Part shown: one piece after another, positions 26,795-35,331 of the stretch | Position numbering within the stretch: the stretch's first letter is position 1 | How the letters are laid out: every line of letters starts with the position of its first letter | The notes under the pieces: generated by a model | The model's input: only the letters and a program-made list of their open reading frames with translations | Databases searched by the model: none | Told to the model about the DNA's origin: nothing | Source of the DNA: Bacteroidota bacterium | GTDB lineage: Bacteria; Bacteroidota; Ignavibacteria; Ignavibacteriales; Ignavibacteriaceae | Length of the DNA stretch: 64,000 nucleotides | Direction of reading: 5' to 3' | Assembly: GCA_020161395.1 (NCBI GenBank) | Contig: JAIUOE010000011.1 | Span: forward strand, 1 to 64,000 | Translations under genes and position numbers: made by a program

Positions 26795-26866
26795 ATTACT
26801 GCATTACTGCATTATTGCATTACTGCATTATTGCATTACTGCATTATTGCATTACTGCATTACTGC
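26795..26866. repeat. Octanucleotide tandem repeat, nine copies of ATTA(C/T)TGC
   Basis: Nine uninterrupted 8-base units, six ATTACTGC and three ATTATTGC, lie between prfB and the AtuA-like small gene. They run into the last codons of the latter: its TAA stop at 26860 lies inside the array. Since the stop is met at once, copy number changes would not alter the protein. Confidence 0.9.
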
Positions 26867-27177
26867 ATTATCTCTATTTCCATTCTCAGAAGTGCTGCCG
26901 CAAGGGTTTTTCCCTGCGCATCCAGCTTAAGAGAGATGGTGCCACCTCCACCAAGTGTATTGTGAAGGATAAAATTCAAGGCTCTCAGGTTGGGAAGTTC
27001 GTATCTCTCGACCTCTCCAAGACAAACGCCTTCGAAATAGTTCTTTACCCGCTCAACTGTGAGATGATTTTTGATTATTTCGTAACCTTCATCATCGTAG
27101 GCAATTATACCAACATTCGCGGCATCACCTTTGTCACCACTTCTGCCATGAGCTATATCTTTTAATCTTATTTTCAT
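26860..27177 (-). CDS. AtuA-like small ferredoxin-fold domain protein
   Basis: This 105-residue protein starts at ATG 27177 (MKIRLKDIAHGRSGDKGDAA), one base after the stop of the upstream AtuA-like gene. The motif HGRSGDKGDAANVGI and the LGGGGTISLKLD segment are typical of the small domain that is fused to AtuA or encoded beside it. Together the pair would act in breakdown of branched or acyclic terpenoid acids, or in a related acyl-CoA pathway. No other atu genes are visible here. The gene ends inside the octamer repeat array. Confidence 0.8.
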   Translation of the reverse strand: MKIRLKDIAHGRSGDKGDAANVGIIAYDDEGYEIIKNHLTVERVKNYFEGVCLGEVERYELPNLRALNFILHNTLGGGGTISLKLDAQGKTLAAALLRMEIEIMQ

Positions 27178-27178
27178 T

Positions 27179-28546
27179 TCATAACTCCAGGATTGAGACA
27201 ACAGGAACCACAAGTTCCTTTTTAATAAGTGCGGGCCAGTATGCTACAACAGAGCTGGGTTTGGGTCTTCCTCCTGCAAATCCCGTAACAGCGGGTGGAC
27301 CGGTTAAAATCAGGGGAGCAATTTCCTGTCCAAATCTTTCGATTGACTTGTAGTCTGTTCCTCTGACTGCAAATCTCACCATGATCTCGTTGATATTCTC
27401 TTCATCAACCTCTTTGGCAGCATTGCCATGACAGGCATTGTACCCGACAAATTCAGTTCTGAATTCTTCATACACGCATCCGAGCGCCTCGAGTCTTTTC
27501 TTAAGAATTTTTTCTGCTGCCCTGGCTTTTGTAAGAGCCTGGGGCCAACTGTAAGTCAGCGATGCAAATGAAGAATAACCATATTCATAAGAGCAGGAAA
27601 CCTTGTAGAACGGAGTAAACGGTTTTCCCTTCACTCCTGTCATCCTGACTCTGTTTTTACCGTCATCACTCAAATGTATTGAGGTAAAATCAGCAACACA
27701 ATCGGGTGTTATATACTCTGTCGGGTCACCGATTTCATAAAGAAGTTGCTCCGAAACGGTGTCTATGGTAACTGCACCTCCAAGTGACTCGTGCTTGGTG
27801 ATCACGACTTCACCGTTTGGATAAGCTTCTGCTATCGGAAATCCGGGTTTTTCCATATTTTCAATCGATTCCCAGTCGCCGAGAAAGTTTCCACCCGAAG
27901 CCTGAGCACCACATTCAAGTATGTGCCCCGCAACGGTACCGGCAGAAAGACGGTCAAAATCATCGCTCGACCAGCCAAACTCATAAATCATTGGAGCAAG
28001 AGTAAGCCCCGTATCTGTGGTTCTCCCCGTTATCACAATATCTGCACCCTTTTGGAGAGCTTCAACAATTGGGAAAGCTCCAAAATAAACATTGGCGCTG
28101 AGGAGCCGGTCTTTAACAATTGTAATCGGTTCCCCGGTCTCCATATTTGATAATCTGCAATCATCACTCAAAAGTTCATCAAGCCGGTCTTTTATATTAT
28201 CGCCTTCGATAATGGCTACTTTTAACCCCTCAATTCCCAGTTCCCTGGCAATATTCAGAATCGCTGCAGCACAGGAGGATGGATTGACTCCCCCGCCATT
28301 CGTGATTACCTTTATTCCCTTTTCTTTACAGACAGGGAGAATTCTTCTCATCAAGGGCGGGATGTCTTTTGCATATCCGAGATTGGAGTCTTTGTTTTTT
28401 TGTTTCTGAAGAATTGACATCGTCACTTCTGCAAGGTAATCCATAACCAGGTAATCAATGTCACCCGATGTGACCTGCCAGTATGGTGCCTCAATCAGGT
28501 CTCCCCAAAATCCTTGCCCGGAAGCGATTTTTATTTTTTCTTTCAT
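27179..28546 (-). CDS. AtuA family protein (DUF1446)
   Basis: This 455-residue cytosolic protein of the acyclic terpene utilisation AtuA family has the conserved KIASGQGFWGD start, VITNGGGVNPSSCA, ITGRTTDTGLTLAP and GHILECGAQASGGNF. AtuA is needed for citronellol/geraniol catabolism in Pseudomonas, but its exact reaction is not settled, and DUF1446 proteins occur widely outside that pathway. It is coupled to the following small gene (one-base gap) and lies 18 bases downstream of miaA. Confidence 0.87.
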   Translation of the reverse strand: MKEKIKIASGQGFWGDLIEAPYWQVTSGDIDYLVMDYLAEVTMSILQKQKNKDSNLGYAKDIPPLMRRILPVCKEKGIKVITNGGGVNPSSCAAAILNIARELGIEGLKVAIIEGDNIKDRLDELLSDDCRLSNMETGEPITIVKDRLLSANVYFGAFPIVEALQKGADIVITGRTTDTGLTLAPMIYEFGWSSDDFDRLSAGTVAGHILECGAQASGGNFLGDWESIENMEKPGFPIAEAYPNGEVVITKHESLGGAVTIDTVSEQLLYEIGDPTEYITPDCVADFTSIHLSDDGKNRVRMTGVKGKPFTPFYKVSCSYEYGYSSFASLTYSWPQALTKARAAEKILKKRLEALGCVYEEFRTEFVGYNACHGNAAKEVDEENINEIMVRFAVRGTDYKSIERFGQEIAPLILTGPPAVTGFAGGRPKPSSVVAYWPALIKKELVVPVVSILEL

Positions 28547-28564
28547 TTCAGTTTCAACTTCATT

Positions 28565-29476
28565 TTAATGATGAATCAGTTCTAACAGTTGGGTTGGAGA
28601 TGGTAAAGACTCCGCAGAAATCCATTTTATTTTGGGATCAGCTCTAAACCAGGTGACCTGCCTTTTGGCATACCTCCGGGTGTTTCGCTTAATCAGCTCG
28701 ATACATCTATCGCAGGAGATTTCATTGCAAATATAGCTAATCATCTCTTTATAACCTACAGTATTCAACGAATTAAGATTCCGCGAGTAACCAAGATCGA
28801 GGACTTTCCTGGTTTCGGTTTCCAAACCTGATGAAATCATTTGATCAACCCGCTCCTCAATCCTTTTATAGAGACTTTCTCTCGGAAAGTCGATCGCAAA
28901 TTGAAAAAACTGAATATCTGTTCTCCCGGTCTGTTTTTTGTGGTGTGCCCAGATTGGTTCTCCGGTAAGCTCCAGTACTTCCAGGGCTCGTACGATTCTT
29001 TTCCAGTTGCCTGTATTCATCTTCGCTGCACTGACGGGGTCTTTTTCCTTCAATAAATCAAGCAGCTTCCCGGTGCCGTCGCGCTCCATTATCCTGTGCA
29101 TTTCCTCACGAAAAGAGATATCTTTTGACGGACCTTCAAAAATACCCTCAACAAGCGCCTTCAGGTATAATCCGGTACCTCCCGCAACAACGGGTATTCT
29201 CCCATTGTTTATCAGTGATTCAATAATTTCGATTGCCTGTATTTCAAACATTGAAGCGTTGTATTCTTCGTCAGGTTCAAGAATATCAATTAAATAATGT
29301 CTGACGGAAGATAACTGGGCATGGGACGGTTTGGCAGTTCCGATGTTAAGGTGTCTGAAAATCTGCCTGCTGTCAGCGGAAATTACAGCAGAACCGAGAT
29401 ATTTCGCAAGATTAATTGCATAATCAGTCTTACCGGAAGCTGTCGGACCGGTTATGATGATTACTTTTTTTTCCAT
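28565..29476 (-). CDS. miaA: tRNA dimethylallyltransferase
   Basis: MiaA adds a dimethylallyl group to A37 of tRNAs that read codons starting with U. The 303-residue protein has the P-loop GPTASGKTDYA at its N-terminus, then SADSRQIFRHLNIGTAKPS and VVAGGTGLYLKAL, all family hallmarks. The C-terminal RRYAKRQVTWFR motif is present. Its start overlaps the end of pcm by 16 bases, and the AtuA-like gene follows after 18 bases, consistent with one operon. Confidence 0.95.
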   Translation of the reverse strand: MEKKVIIITGPTASGKTDYAINLAKYLGSAVISADSRQIFRHLNIGTAKPSHAQLSSVRHYLIDILEPDEEYNASMFEIQAIEIIESLINNGRIPVVAGGTGLYLKALVEGIFEGPSKDISFREEMHRIMERDGTGKLLDLLKEKDPVSAAKMNTGNWKRIVRALEVLELTGEPIWAHHKKQTGRTDIQFFQFAIDFPRESLYKRIEERVDQMISSGLETETRKVLDLGYSRNLNSLNTVGYKEMISYICNEISCDRCIELIKRNTRRYAKRQVTWFRADPKIKWISAESLPSPTQLLELIHH

Positions 29477-30102
29477 CCTTCTTTACCGAGAAGCGGCACA
29501 AAAGCAAATTCGGGAATCTCTTCAATCCTGAACTCACTTTCTGAAACCTTTTGAATAATCATCATTTTCTGCGATTCCTTCTCACCAACCGGAATTATCA
29601 GCCTGCCGCCGGGAACAAGTTGTTTTTTAAGCGGTTCGGGCACGGAAGGTGAACCTGCTGTCACCAGAATTGCATCATAAGGTGCAAACTCATTCCAGCC
29701 GATCGATCCATCGCCCCACTTCGAATAAACGGGGTATCCAAGTTTCTCGAAACGCTCTCTCGACTTCATGTAAAGATCATATTCTCTTTCGATGCTGTAG
29801 ACTTTCGCTCCCAGAGTACATAAAATCGCAGCCTGAAACCCGGAACCGGTGCCAATTTCCAAAACCTTGTCGCCCTTCCGAAGTTTTGCAGCCTGAGTCA
29901 TAATTCCAACAGTCGTGGGTTGAGAAATGGTTTGACCGTAACCGATGTGGAGGGCGGAATCTTCATATGCAAGGTGAGAAATGGCTTCTGGAACAAATCT
30001 GTGGCGGTCGCAGATCATAAAGGCATCAAGTACCTGTGGATCATTAACTCCATTGGCTGTCAGTTTTTTTATGAGTGTTTTTTTTGCAGAAGTGAACATC
30101 AT
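29461..30102 (-). CDS. pcm: Protein-L-isoaspartate O-methyltransferase
   Basis: This repair enzyme methylates L-isoaspartyl residues in damaged proteins using SAM. The 213-residue protein has the usual length. Visible motifs are GYGQTISQPTTVGIMTQ, the SAM-binding VLEIGTGSGFQAAIL, and DAILVTAGSPSVPEPL. The first codons are ATG ATG, and either could be the start. It is first in a unit with miaA and the AtuA-like pair. Confidence 0.94.
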   Translation of the reverse strand: MMFTSAKKTLIKKLTANGVNDPQVLDAFMICDRHRFVPEAISHLAYEDSALHIGYGQTISQPTTVGIMTQAAKLRKGDKVLEIGTGSGFQAAILCTLGAKVYSIEREYDLYMKSRERFEKLGYPVYSKWGDGSIGWNEFAPYDAILVTAGSPSVPEPLKKQLVPGGRLIIPVGEKESQKMMIIQKVSESEFRIEEIPEFAFVPLLGKEGWKKK

Positions 30103-30141
30103 TGTCGATCGAAAAGAAAGAATTTATACACCAAAATAAAA

Positions 30142-30218
30142 AAAGCTGTCAAAAAAGTTGTTTACCGGTCGTTTGCCGAATTTCAGCTAAAAAGATGAAC
30201 AACTATTAAGACAGCTTT
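30142..30218 (-). terminator. Long hairpin downstream of tRNA-Cys
   Basis: AAAGCTGTC (30142-30150) pairs with GACAGCTTT (30210-30218). Inside it, AGTTGTT (30156-30162) pairs with AACAACT (30198-30204) across 5-base internal loops. On the minus strand the stem is followed by a T-rich run. It probably ends the tRNA transcript. Confidence 0.6.
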
Positions 30219-30219
30219 G

Positions 30220-30296
30220 TGGAGGCGCCGGTCGGATTCGAACCGACGGATAAAGGTTTTGCAGACCTTCCCCTTAAGCCACTTGGGTACAGCGCC
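30220..30296 (-). tRNA. tRNA-Cys (GCA), CCA encoded
   Basis: The minus-strand acceptor GGCGCTG pairs with CGGCGCC. The anticodon arm AAGGT-CTGCAAA-ACCTT gives anticodon GCA. The T-arm contains GGTTCGAATCC. The discriminator is T at 30223, and CCA is encoded at 30222-30220. It is second in a unit after tRNA-Gly. Confidence 0.97.
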
Positions 30297-30315
30297 ATTT
30301 TTATTCTCCAAAATG

Positions 30316-30341
30316 AAAAAATCCACTGGCGTGGATTTTTT
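30316..30341. terminator. Perfect hairpin between tRNA-Gly and tRNA-Cys
   Basis: AAAAAATCCAC (30316-30326) and GTGGATTTTTT (30331-30341) are perfect 11-base arms around TGGC. The T-run makes it look like a weak bidirectional terminator. Its place inside a tRNA pair also allows a role in processing the precursor. Confidence 0.55.
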
Positions 30342-30343
30342 AC

Positions 30344-30419
<76 letters not shown>

Positions 30420-30441
30420 AAATCTTCAATAAATTGGTCTA

Positions 30442-30472
30442 CAAATATAGCTAAATTCAATATTTCATGCAA
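30442..30472 (-). promoter_or_regulatory. Promoter of the tRNA-Gly/tRNA-Cys unit
   Basis: On the minus strand TTG (30472-30470), 20 bases, then TATATTTG (30449-30442). This matches TTG-N20-TAnnTTTG exactly and lies 23 bases before the tRNA-Gly 5' end. It has the same spacing as the queC promoter. Confidence 0.65.
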
Positions 30473-30520
30473 GTGGACGAAATAATTTTTTTTAACCAAA
30501 TATCATTTTTTTTGAAGGAT

Positions 30521-32851
30521 TTACCTTCTTTTCCTCTTTACAGGCTCTTTTACAGCACTCTCCTCGATTAATTTAAGAGCCTCTTCAAATGTAATCGAAA
30601 CGGGTTCCTTCCCTTTAGGTATTTTTGCGTTTACTTTTCCGTTTGTGATATAGGGGCCGAACCTCCCGTTCAGAATTTTAATCTCAGGGTTCTCAGTAAA
30701 GCTTTTAATATTCCTCGCCGATTCAACATCCCGCTTCGAGAGTATCAACTCGATACATTCCTTTTCTTCAATTTCCAGAGGGTCAATATTTTTTGGAATC
30801 GAGTAAAACTTGCCGGCATGCTTTACATACGGACCAAATCTTCCGGTACCTATTGTAAGTTCCTCACCTTCAAATTCTCCCGCGATTCTCGGAAGCTTAA
30901 AGAGATCCAGTGCCTCCTCTTTCGTAATGGTGTCGAGTCTCTGCCCTGCTTTAAGAGAAGCCATCCTGGGTTTGATCTCAGGATTATCAGGGTTATAGAG
31001 TTGAGCCACCGGACCATATTTTGCCATTCTGACGATCAGATCGAGACCGGTCTTTGGATCCTTGCCTAATTCCCTCGACCCCGTGGCACGGTCACTTGAC
31101 TCAATTGTTTCTTTTACGATTTTATGAAAAGGCTGATAAAATTTATTCAGCATCGTTGTCCGCTCAACCTCACCCTTCGCAATATCGTCCAGCTCTTTTT
31201 CAACTTTTGCGGTAAACTTAAAATCAAGGATACTTGGGAAGTTCTTCACTAAAAAATCGTTCACAATAAATGCGATGTCTGTCGGGAACAATTTTCCCTT
31301 GTCCGCTCCCGTGATTTCGGTTTTGTCCTCGGTAATTATCCTTCCTGAGGCAACGAGCGTCAACTTCTTGTATTCTCTGGGCTTACCTTCCCTTTCCTCT
31401 TTCACTACATACCCCCTGTCCTGAACCGTGGAAATTATTGGCGCATATGTGGAAGGTCGCCCGATTCCAAGTTCTTCAAGTTTCTTCACCAGGGCAGCCT
31501 CGGTAAATCTTGCTGAGGGACGGGTGTAGCGTTGTGTGGCGGTAATTTCTTTCATGCCCAGACTTTGTCCCACCTTCAATGGAGGAAGAATCGAGAGGTC
31601 CTGTTCTTCATTGTCATCATCATCTTTTGACTCGATATACAATTTGAGGAACCCGTCAAAAAGTATCACTTCCCCGGTTGCAATAAACAGGTGCTCTGAT
31701 GTTGAGACAGCGATGGACGCAGTTGTTTTTTCAATTTTTGCGTCACTCATCTGGGAGGCAAGAGCCCTTTTCCAGATAAGATCATATAAAACCGCTTCGT
31801 CGCGGGAAAGGTTTGAAATTTTTCGCTTGTCGAAGTAAGTGGGCCTTATGGCTTCATGCGCTTCCTGAGCATTTGCTGACTTTGTTTTATATTTTCGCAA
31901 ATGATGATAACTGTGGCCAAAACTCTCGGTAATTGTCTCTTTTGCAGAACCCAAGGCGAAATCGGAAAGATTTACTGAATCTGTACGCATGTAGGTAATG
32001 TGTCCGGCTTCGTAGAGATTCTGAGCAATTCGCATCGTCTTTGAGACCGAAAACCGCAATTTTCTCGCAGCTTCCTGTTGAAGCGTCGAAGTGGTGAATG
32101 GTGGAGCCGGCGACTTTTTTAACTCCTTCTTTTCAAGGCTGGAAATGGTGAAATCTGCACCTGCACATTTCTGAAGAAATTCAAGAGCAGATGCCTGGTC
32201 ATCAAATTTTGTATCCAAATCCCCTTTCAAGGAATAATCCTTGCTGCCATCCCTGACACCAAAAAGTCCGGAAACATTGAAATAATCTTTGGTAACGAAT
32301 TCCTGGATTTCTCTTTCCCGGTCCACAATCAATCTTACAGCTACTGACTGAACTCTGCCTGCTGACAGGGATGGCCTTACCTTTTTCCAAAGAACCGGCG
32401 AAAGTTCGAAGCCAACAAGACGGTCAAGTATTCTTCGCGACTGTTGGGCATCGACCAGATCATCATCAATGGTTCTTGGATTTTTTACAGCCTCAAGAAT
32501 AGCAGGTTTTGTGATCTCATGAAAAACAATTCTTCTGATCTTCTCTTTCGGTATCTCCAAAGCCTCTTTTAAATGCCAGGAAATAGCCTCACCTTCGCGG
32601 TCCTCGTCAGTGGCAAGCCAGACAGTCTCCGCTTCCTTTGCCATCTTCTTTAATTCAGTCACCTTTTTCTTTTTGTCAGAAGGCACTTCGTATTTGGGAA
32701 TGAATCCGTTCGTGGTATCAATTCCCATATCTTTCTTTGCGAGGTCTCTTATATGTCCATAACTCGAAGTTACTGTGAAATCCTTGCCGAGAAATTTCTC
32801 AATTGTCGAAGCTTTTGCGGGTGATTCTACAATTACCAGGTTTTTTATCAT
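30521..32851 (-). CDS. topA: DNA topoisomerase I
   Basis: This type IA topoisomerase relaxes negatively supercoiled DNA. The 776-residue protein begins with the Toprim domain (NLVIVESPAKASTIEKFLG; WLATDEDREGEAISWHL). The active-site Tyr is in ITYMRTDSVNLS. The C-terminus carries repeat domains with GRFGPYVKHAGKFYSIP and GRFGPYITNGKVNAKIP, followed by a basic tail (KRKRR). The Cys4 zinc fingers of E. coli TopA are absent, as in many FCB-group enzymes. The ATG at 32851 gives the canonical MIKNLVIVESP start. It is likely transcribed alone. Confidence 0.95.
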   Translation of the reverse strand: MIKNLVIVESPAKASTIEKFLGKDFTVTSSYGHIRDLAKKDMGIDTTNGFIPKYEVPSDKKKKVTELKKMAKEAETVWLATDEDREGEAISWHLKEALEIPKEKIRRIVFHEITKPAILEAVKNPRTIDDDLVDAQQSRRILDRLVGFELSPVLWKKVRPSLSAGRVQSVAVRLIVDREREIQEFVTKDYFNVSGLFGVRDGSKDYSLKGDLDTKFDDQASALEFLQKCAGADFTISSLEKKELKKSPAPPFTTSTLQQEAARKLRFSVSKTMRIAQNLYEAGHITYMRTDSVNLSDFALGSAKETITESFGHSYHHLRKYKTKSANAQEAHEAIRPTYFDKRKISNLSRDEAVLYDLIWKRALASQMSDAKIEKTTASIAVSTSEHLFIATGEVILFDGFLKLYIESKDDDDNEEQDLSILPPLKVGQSLGMKEITATQRYTRPSARFTEAALVKKLEELGIGRPSTYAPIISTVQDRGYVVKEEREGKPREYKKLTLVASGRIITEDKTEITGADKGKLFPTDIAFIVNDFLVKNFPSILDFKFTAKVEKELDDIAKGEVERTTMLNKFYQPFHKIVKETIESSDRATGSRELGKDPKTGLDLIVRMAKYGPVAQLYNPDNPEIKPRMASLKAGQRLDTITKEEALDLFKLPRIAGEFEGEELTIGTGRFGPYVKHAGKFYSIPKNIDPLEIEEKECIELILSKRDVESARNIKSFTENPEIKILNGRFGPYITNGKVNAKIPKGKEPVSITFEEALKLIEESAVKEPVKRKRR

Positions 32852-33068
32852 AATTCGTAAATTTTCAGATTAACTGTTTTGTTCTGTTCGTCCGGTATGG
32901 CTGTCCAATTCCGGTATAAAAAAATATATTTTCAGGATGCAAAGGAAATGATTTTATTTGGATGTGCAAAAATAATGCTGTTTTCGATAAAAAATTAACG
33001 ACAGTTACCTGAATTATATCGCCAGCATAGCTCACTTCAATCCCAATTTTGTTCGTTAACTTCTTATT

Positions 33069-35216
33069 CTATATTACAAACATCCACGATACTTTTAAAA
33101 TAACAACAAGGTCCTTCGATCTTAAGCCGTCGTGTGTACTCAATATTTTATTAATGACAAGATAGATGTCGCTCCCTGGAGATGGCTTGATATTTAATTT
33201 GTAATTAAAATTGAGCTCCTCCACTTCATTATTCCACTGAAACAGCAAAAAAGATGCGACATTTACATTCATCGTATATTTTATGCGTGTAAAGAACTCA
33301 TTTGTTTGAAATCTGGAGGAGTTCACATCAAGATCATTAAACCTGTATCCGAGTGTAAACCCAAAATTCTGATTCAGAGTTGCATTTAATTCATTCTCGA
33401 ATTCAAACCTTTTCCCTCCGTAATAATCTCCGTACACCATCTCAAATCCACCAAACAACTGCCTTGCCGGATTCGATTCAAACGATAATCCGTACATGTT
33501 TCCGTAGTACTCCCCTTTTCGAATGACCGTGTTTTTGAAAATTCTGAAATCCTCTTCAGGCTTGTCAAATTGTCTTAGAAAAGTAAAATCAATCTTATCG
33601 TTGGAGGCAAAAGTGAGACTTAAAGGAGTTGCCTCATACTCAAAGGAAATCATACTGCCCTGCGGATCGTGAGTCATGCGAAACTCAACGGGAATAATTT
33701 TCAACCGTCGGAGCATGCCACTGTTAAATCTTGGTGACCATGCCGCATTAAAAACAAATTCGTTCACCCCAGCTTCCGAGATAAATCCCGATTCGGGATT
33801 GAAATTCTTCTGTGTGAATCCATACGAGGAGAAAATACTCACCAGATCATTCGGAAATTCAACACTAATACCACCTGCAAGATTATCACTGTAGTTGTTG
33901 TTATCCTGAGAAGCAGCGATTCTTGAAGTAATTATGAGATTCTGATCTCCAAGAAAATCGTTAAAATTAAAGCTTAGATCAAGACCTCCCATACGGTTAT
34001 ATCTGTCAGTTGACTGAACATTACTAAAAATAAACCCGGCATAGGAATTGGTGCCAAATCCGAATTTTGCCCTTCCGACTGAATAATTTGTCGTGTTTTT
34101 GGTGGAGGTACCTTCTGTTTGAACTGAGAGCAAACCCGCTTCCAGATTCCCGGTTGAACCGGTGACTTTCAGTCCTCCGATAATTGGAATTCCCTCACCA
34201 CCGGAAATACCTATAACCCGGGAATAATATGCAAGATTGCGACTTGCCAGATTAAAAGAGAACAATTTGTGTCCCTCAAGGAAAAAATCCCTCTTCTCGG
34301 GCAGATAGAGAGGAAATCTGGTCAGGTTTATCTCGGCTATATCTGCTTCGACCTGTGCAAAATCCGTGTTTATGGTAAGATCGAGAGTGAAAGCATCGGA
34401 AATTCCATACTTAAGATCGAGTCCCGCTTTAAATCTTGTCTCCTTTTCGGAATTGATATCCTGAAATCCTCCATTCACATAAGGAAGCAAATAAACAGGA
34501 TTCCCTCTTTTTATTCCCTGTAATCCGGTGAGTTGTCCTGCCCGGGTAAGGTCAAACAAAAATCCATTCCTTACAGCACCTGACCAGATTACATCCTGAC
34601 TCAACCTCCTTATCCCCCTTTGAAAATTAATCCTCCAGTTTTGAATATCTCTTTCTGGAAATTTCAGAGAGGAGAAAGGTAATTTGAATTCAGCGCACCA
34701 GTAGTTTTTATGAACTGCAGAACTCACATCCCAGATCATATCCCAATCCTCATTAAATTCACCGTATGATCTGCCCGCGACCAAAGCATCATTTTTTACA
34801 GACAGTGGATTTGTCGCAAACCAGTATCCGTTTCTTTGATCTCCAAATGTATCCAGTATCAATTTTACATTGTCATCGCCGGATGTAAATCCATCGTATT
34901 TCATCTCCCTGGCAATTATTTTCTCCGGCTCGGGATCAAAACAGATATACAAAACATACAATGCATCAGCAGTATATGCAACTTTGACAATTGTGGGAAA
35001 CGCAGGTGCCTCTCCCGGATTCGGATCGATTTGTAAAAATGATGAATCACCGGGAATTGAGACCCAGACACTGTCTTTCTCACTCCCGTCAAGCTTAGGT
35101 GCTGTCTGGATTCGGGTTGCTTTAATCGATTTTTCACCGTTTTGTGAAAGGACAGTAAACGAAATCAATATCAAAATAAGAAATGTATTCCGAACGGTTG
35201 CGATAGTTACTCTCAT
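33069..35216 (-). CDS. Exported CBM9-like/DUF5916 outer-membrane protein
   Basis: This 715-residue protein has a signal peptide (FLILILISFTVLSQ). A carbohydrate-binding-module-9-like domain follows (APKLDGSEKDSVW, then NVKLILDTFGDQRNGYWF and WCAEFKLPFSSLKFP). The remaining 450 residues are rich in alternating beta-strand patterns ending in a hydrophobic/aromatic strand (VVILKVSWMFVI), which suggests an outer-membrane barrel. The architecture matches the DUF5916 family. The ligand is unknown. It is divergent from the GAF/PP2C phosphatase gene. Confidence 0.82.
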   Translation of the reverse strand: MRVTIATVRNTFLILILISFTVLSQNGEKSIKATRIQTAPKLDGSEKDSVWVSIPGDSSFLQIDPNPGEAPAFPTIVKVAYTADALYVLYICFDPEPEKIIAREMKYDGFTSGDDNVKLILDTFGDQRNGYWFATNPLSVKNDALVAGRSYGEFNEDWDMIWDVSSAVHKNYWCAEFKLPFSSLKFPERDIQNWRINFQRGIRRLSQDVIWSGAVRNGFLFDLTRAGQLTGLQGIKRGNPVYLLPYVNGGFQDINSEKETRFKAGLDLKYGISDAFTLDLTINTDFAQVEADIAEINLTRFPLYLPEKRDFFLEGHKLFSFNLASRNLAYYSRVIGISGGEGIPIIGGLKVTGSTGNLEAGLLSVQTEGTSTKNTTNYSVGRAKFGFGTNSYAGFIFSNVQSTDRYNRMGGLDLSFNFNDFLGDQNLIITSRIAASQDNNNYSDNLAGGISVEFPNDLVSIFSSYGFTQKNFNPESGFISEAGVNEFVFNAAWSPRFNSGMLRRLKIIPVEFRMTHDPQGSMISFEYEATPLSLTFASNDKIDFTFLRQFDKPEEDFRIFKNTVIRKGEYYGNMYGLSFESNPARQLFGGFEMVYGDYYGGKRFEFENELNATLNQNFGFTLGYRFNDLDVNSSRFQTNEFFTRIKYTMNVNVASFLLFQWNNEVEELNFNYKLNIKPSPGSDIYLVINKILSTHDGLRSKDLVVILKVSWMFVI

Positions 35217-35268
35217 AATATTAATGAATAATGGTTGTTACTGTACCAATTAAAATTGAATTTCTGTT

Positions 35269-35297
35269 TTGCGATAAATTACTTTAAAGTATATTTA
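35269..35297 (+). promoter_or_regulatory. Possible promoter of the phosphatase/ion-transport unit
   Basis: TTG (35269-35271), an 18-base spacer, then TATATTTA (35290-35297). This is one base from TAnnTTTG and 34 bases before the ATG at 35332. It could drive the phosphatase and possibly the genes after it. Confidence 0.35.
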
Positions 35298-35331
35298 TAA
35301 TTACAAAAATAGCTTATTTTAATATTTACAC

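Noticed and set aside
26795-26866. CRISPR array
   Set aside because: The 8-base units are contiguous with no spacers, and no cas genes are near.
26621-27165. Long Leu/His/Tyr-rich open frames on plus strand
   Set aside because: They read through the octamer repeat array and the antisense of the AtuA-like small gene; no ribosome site or family match.
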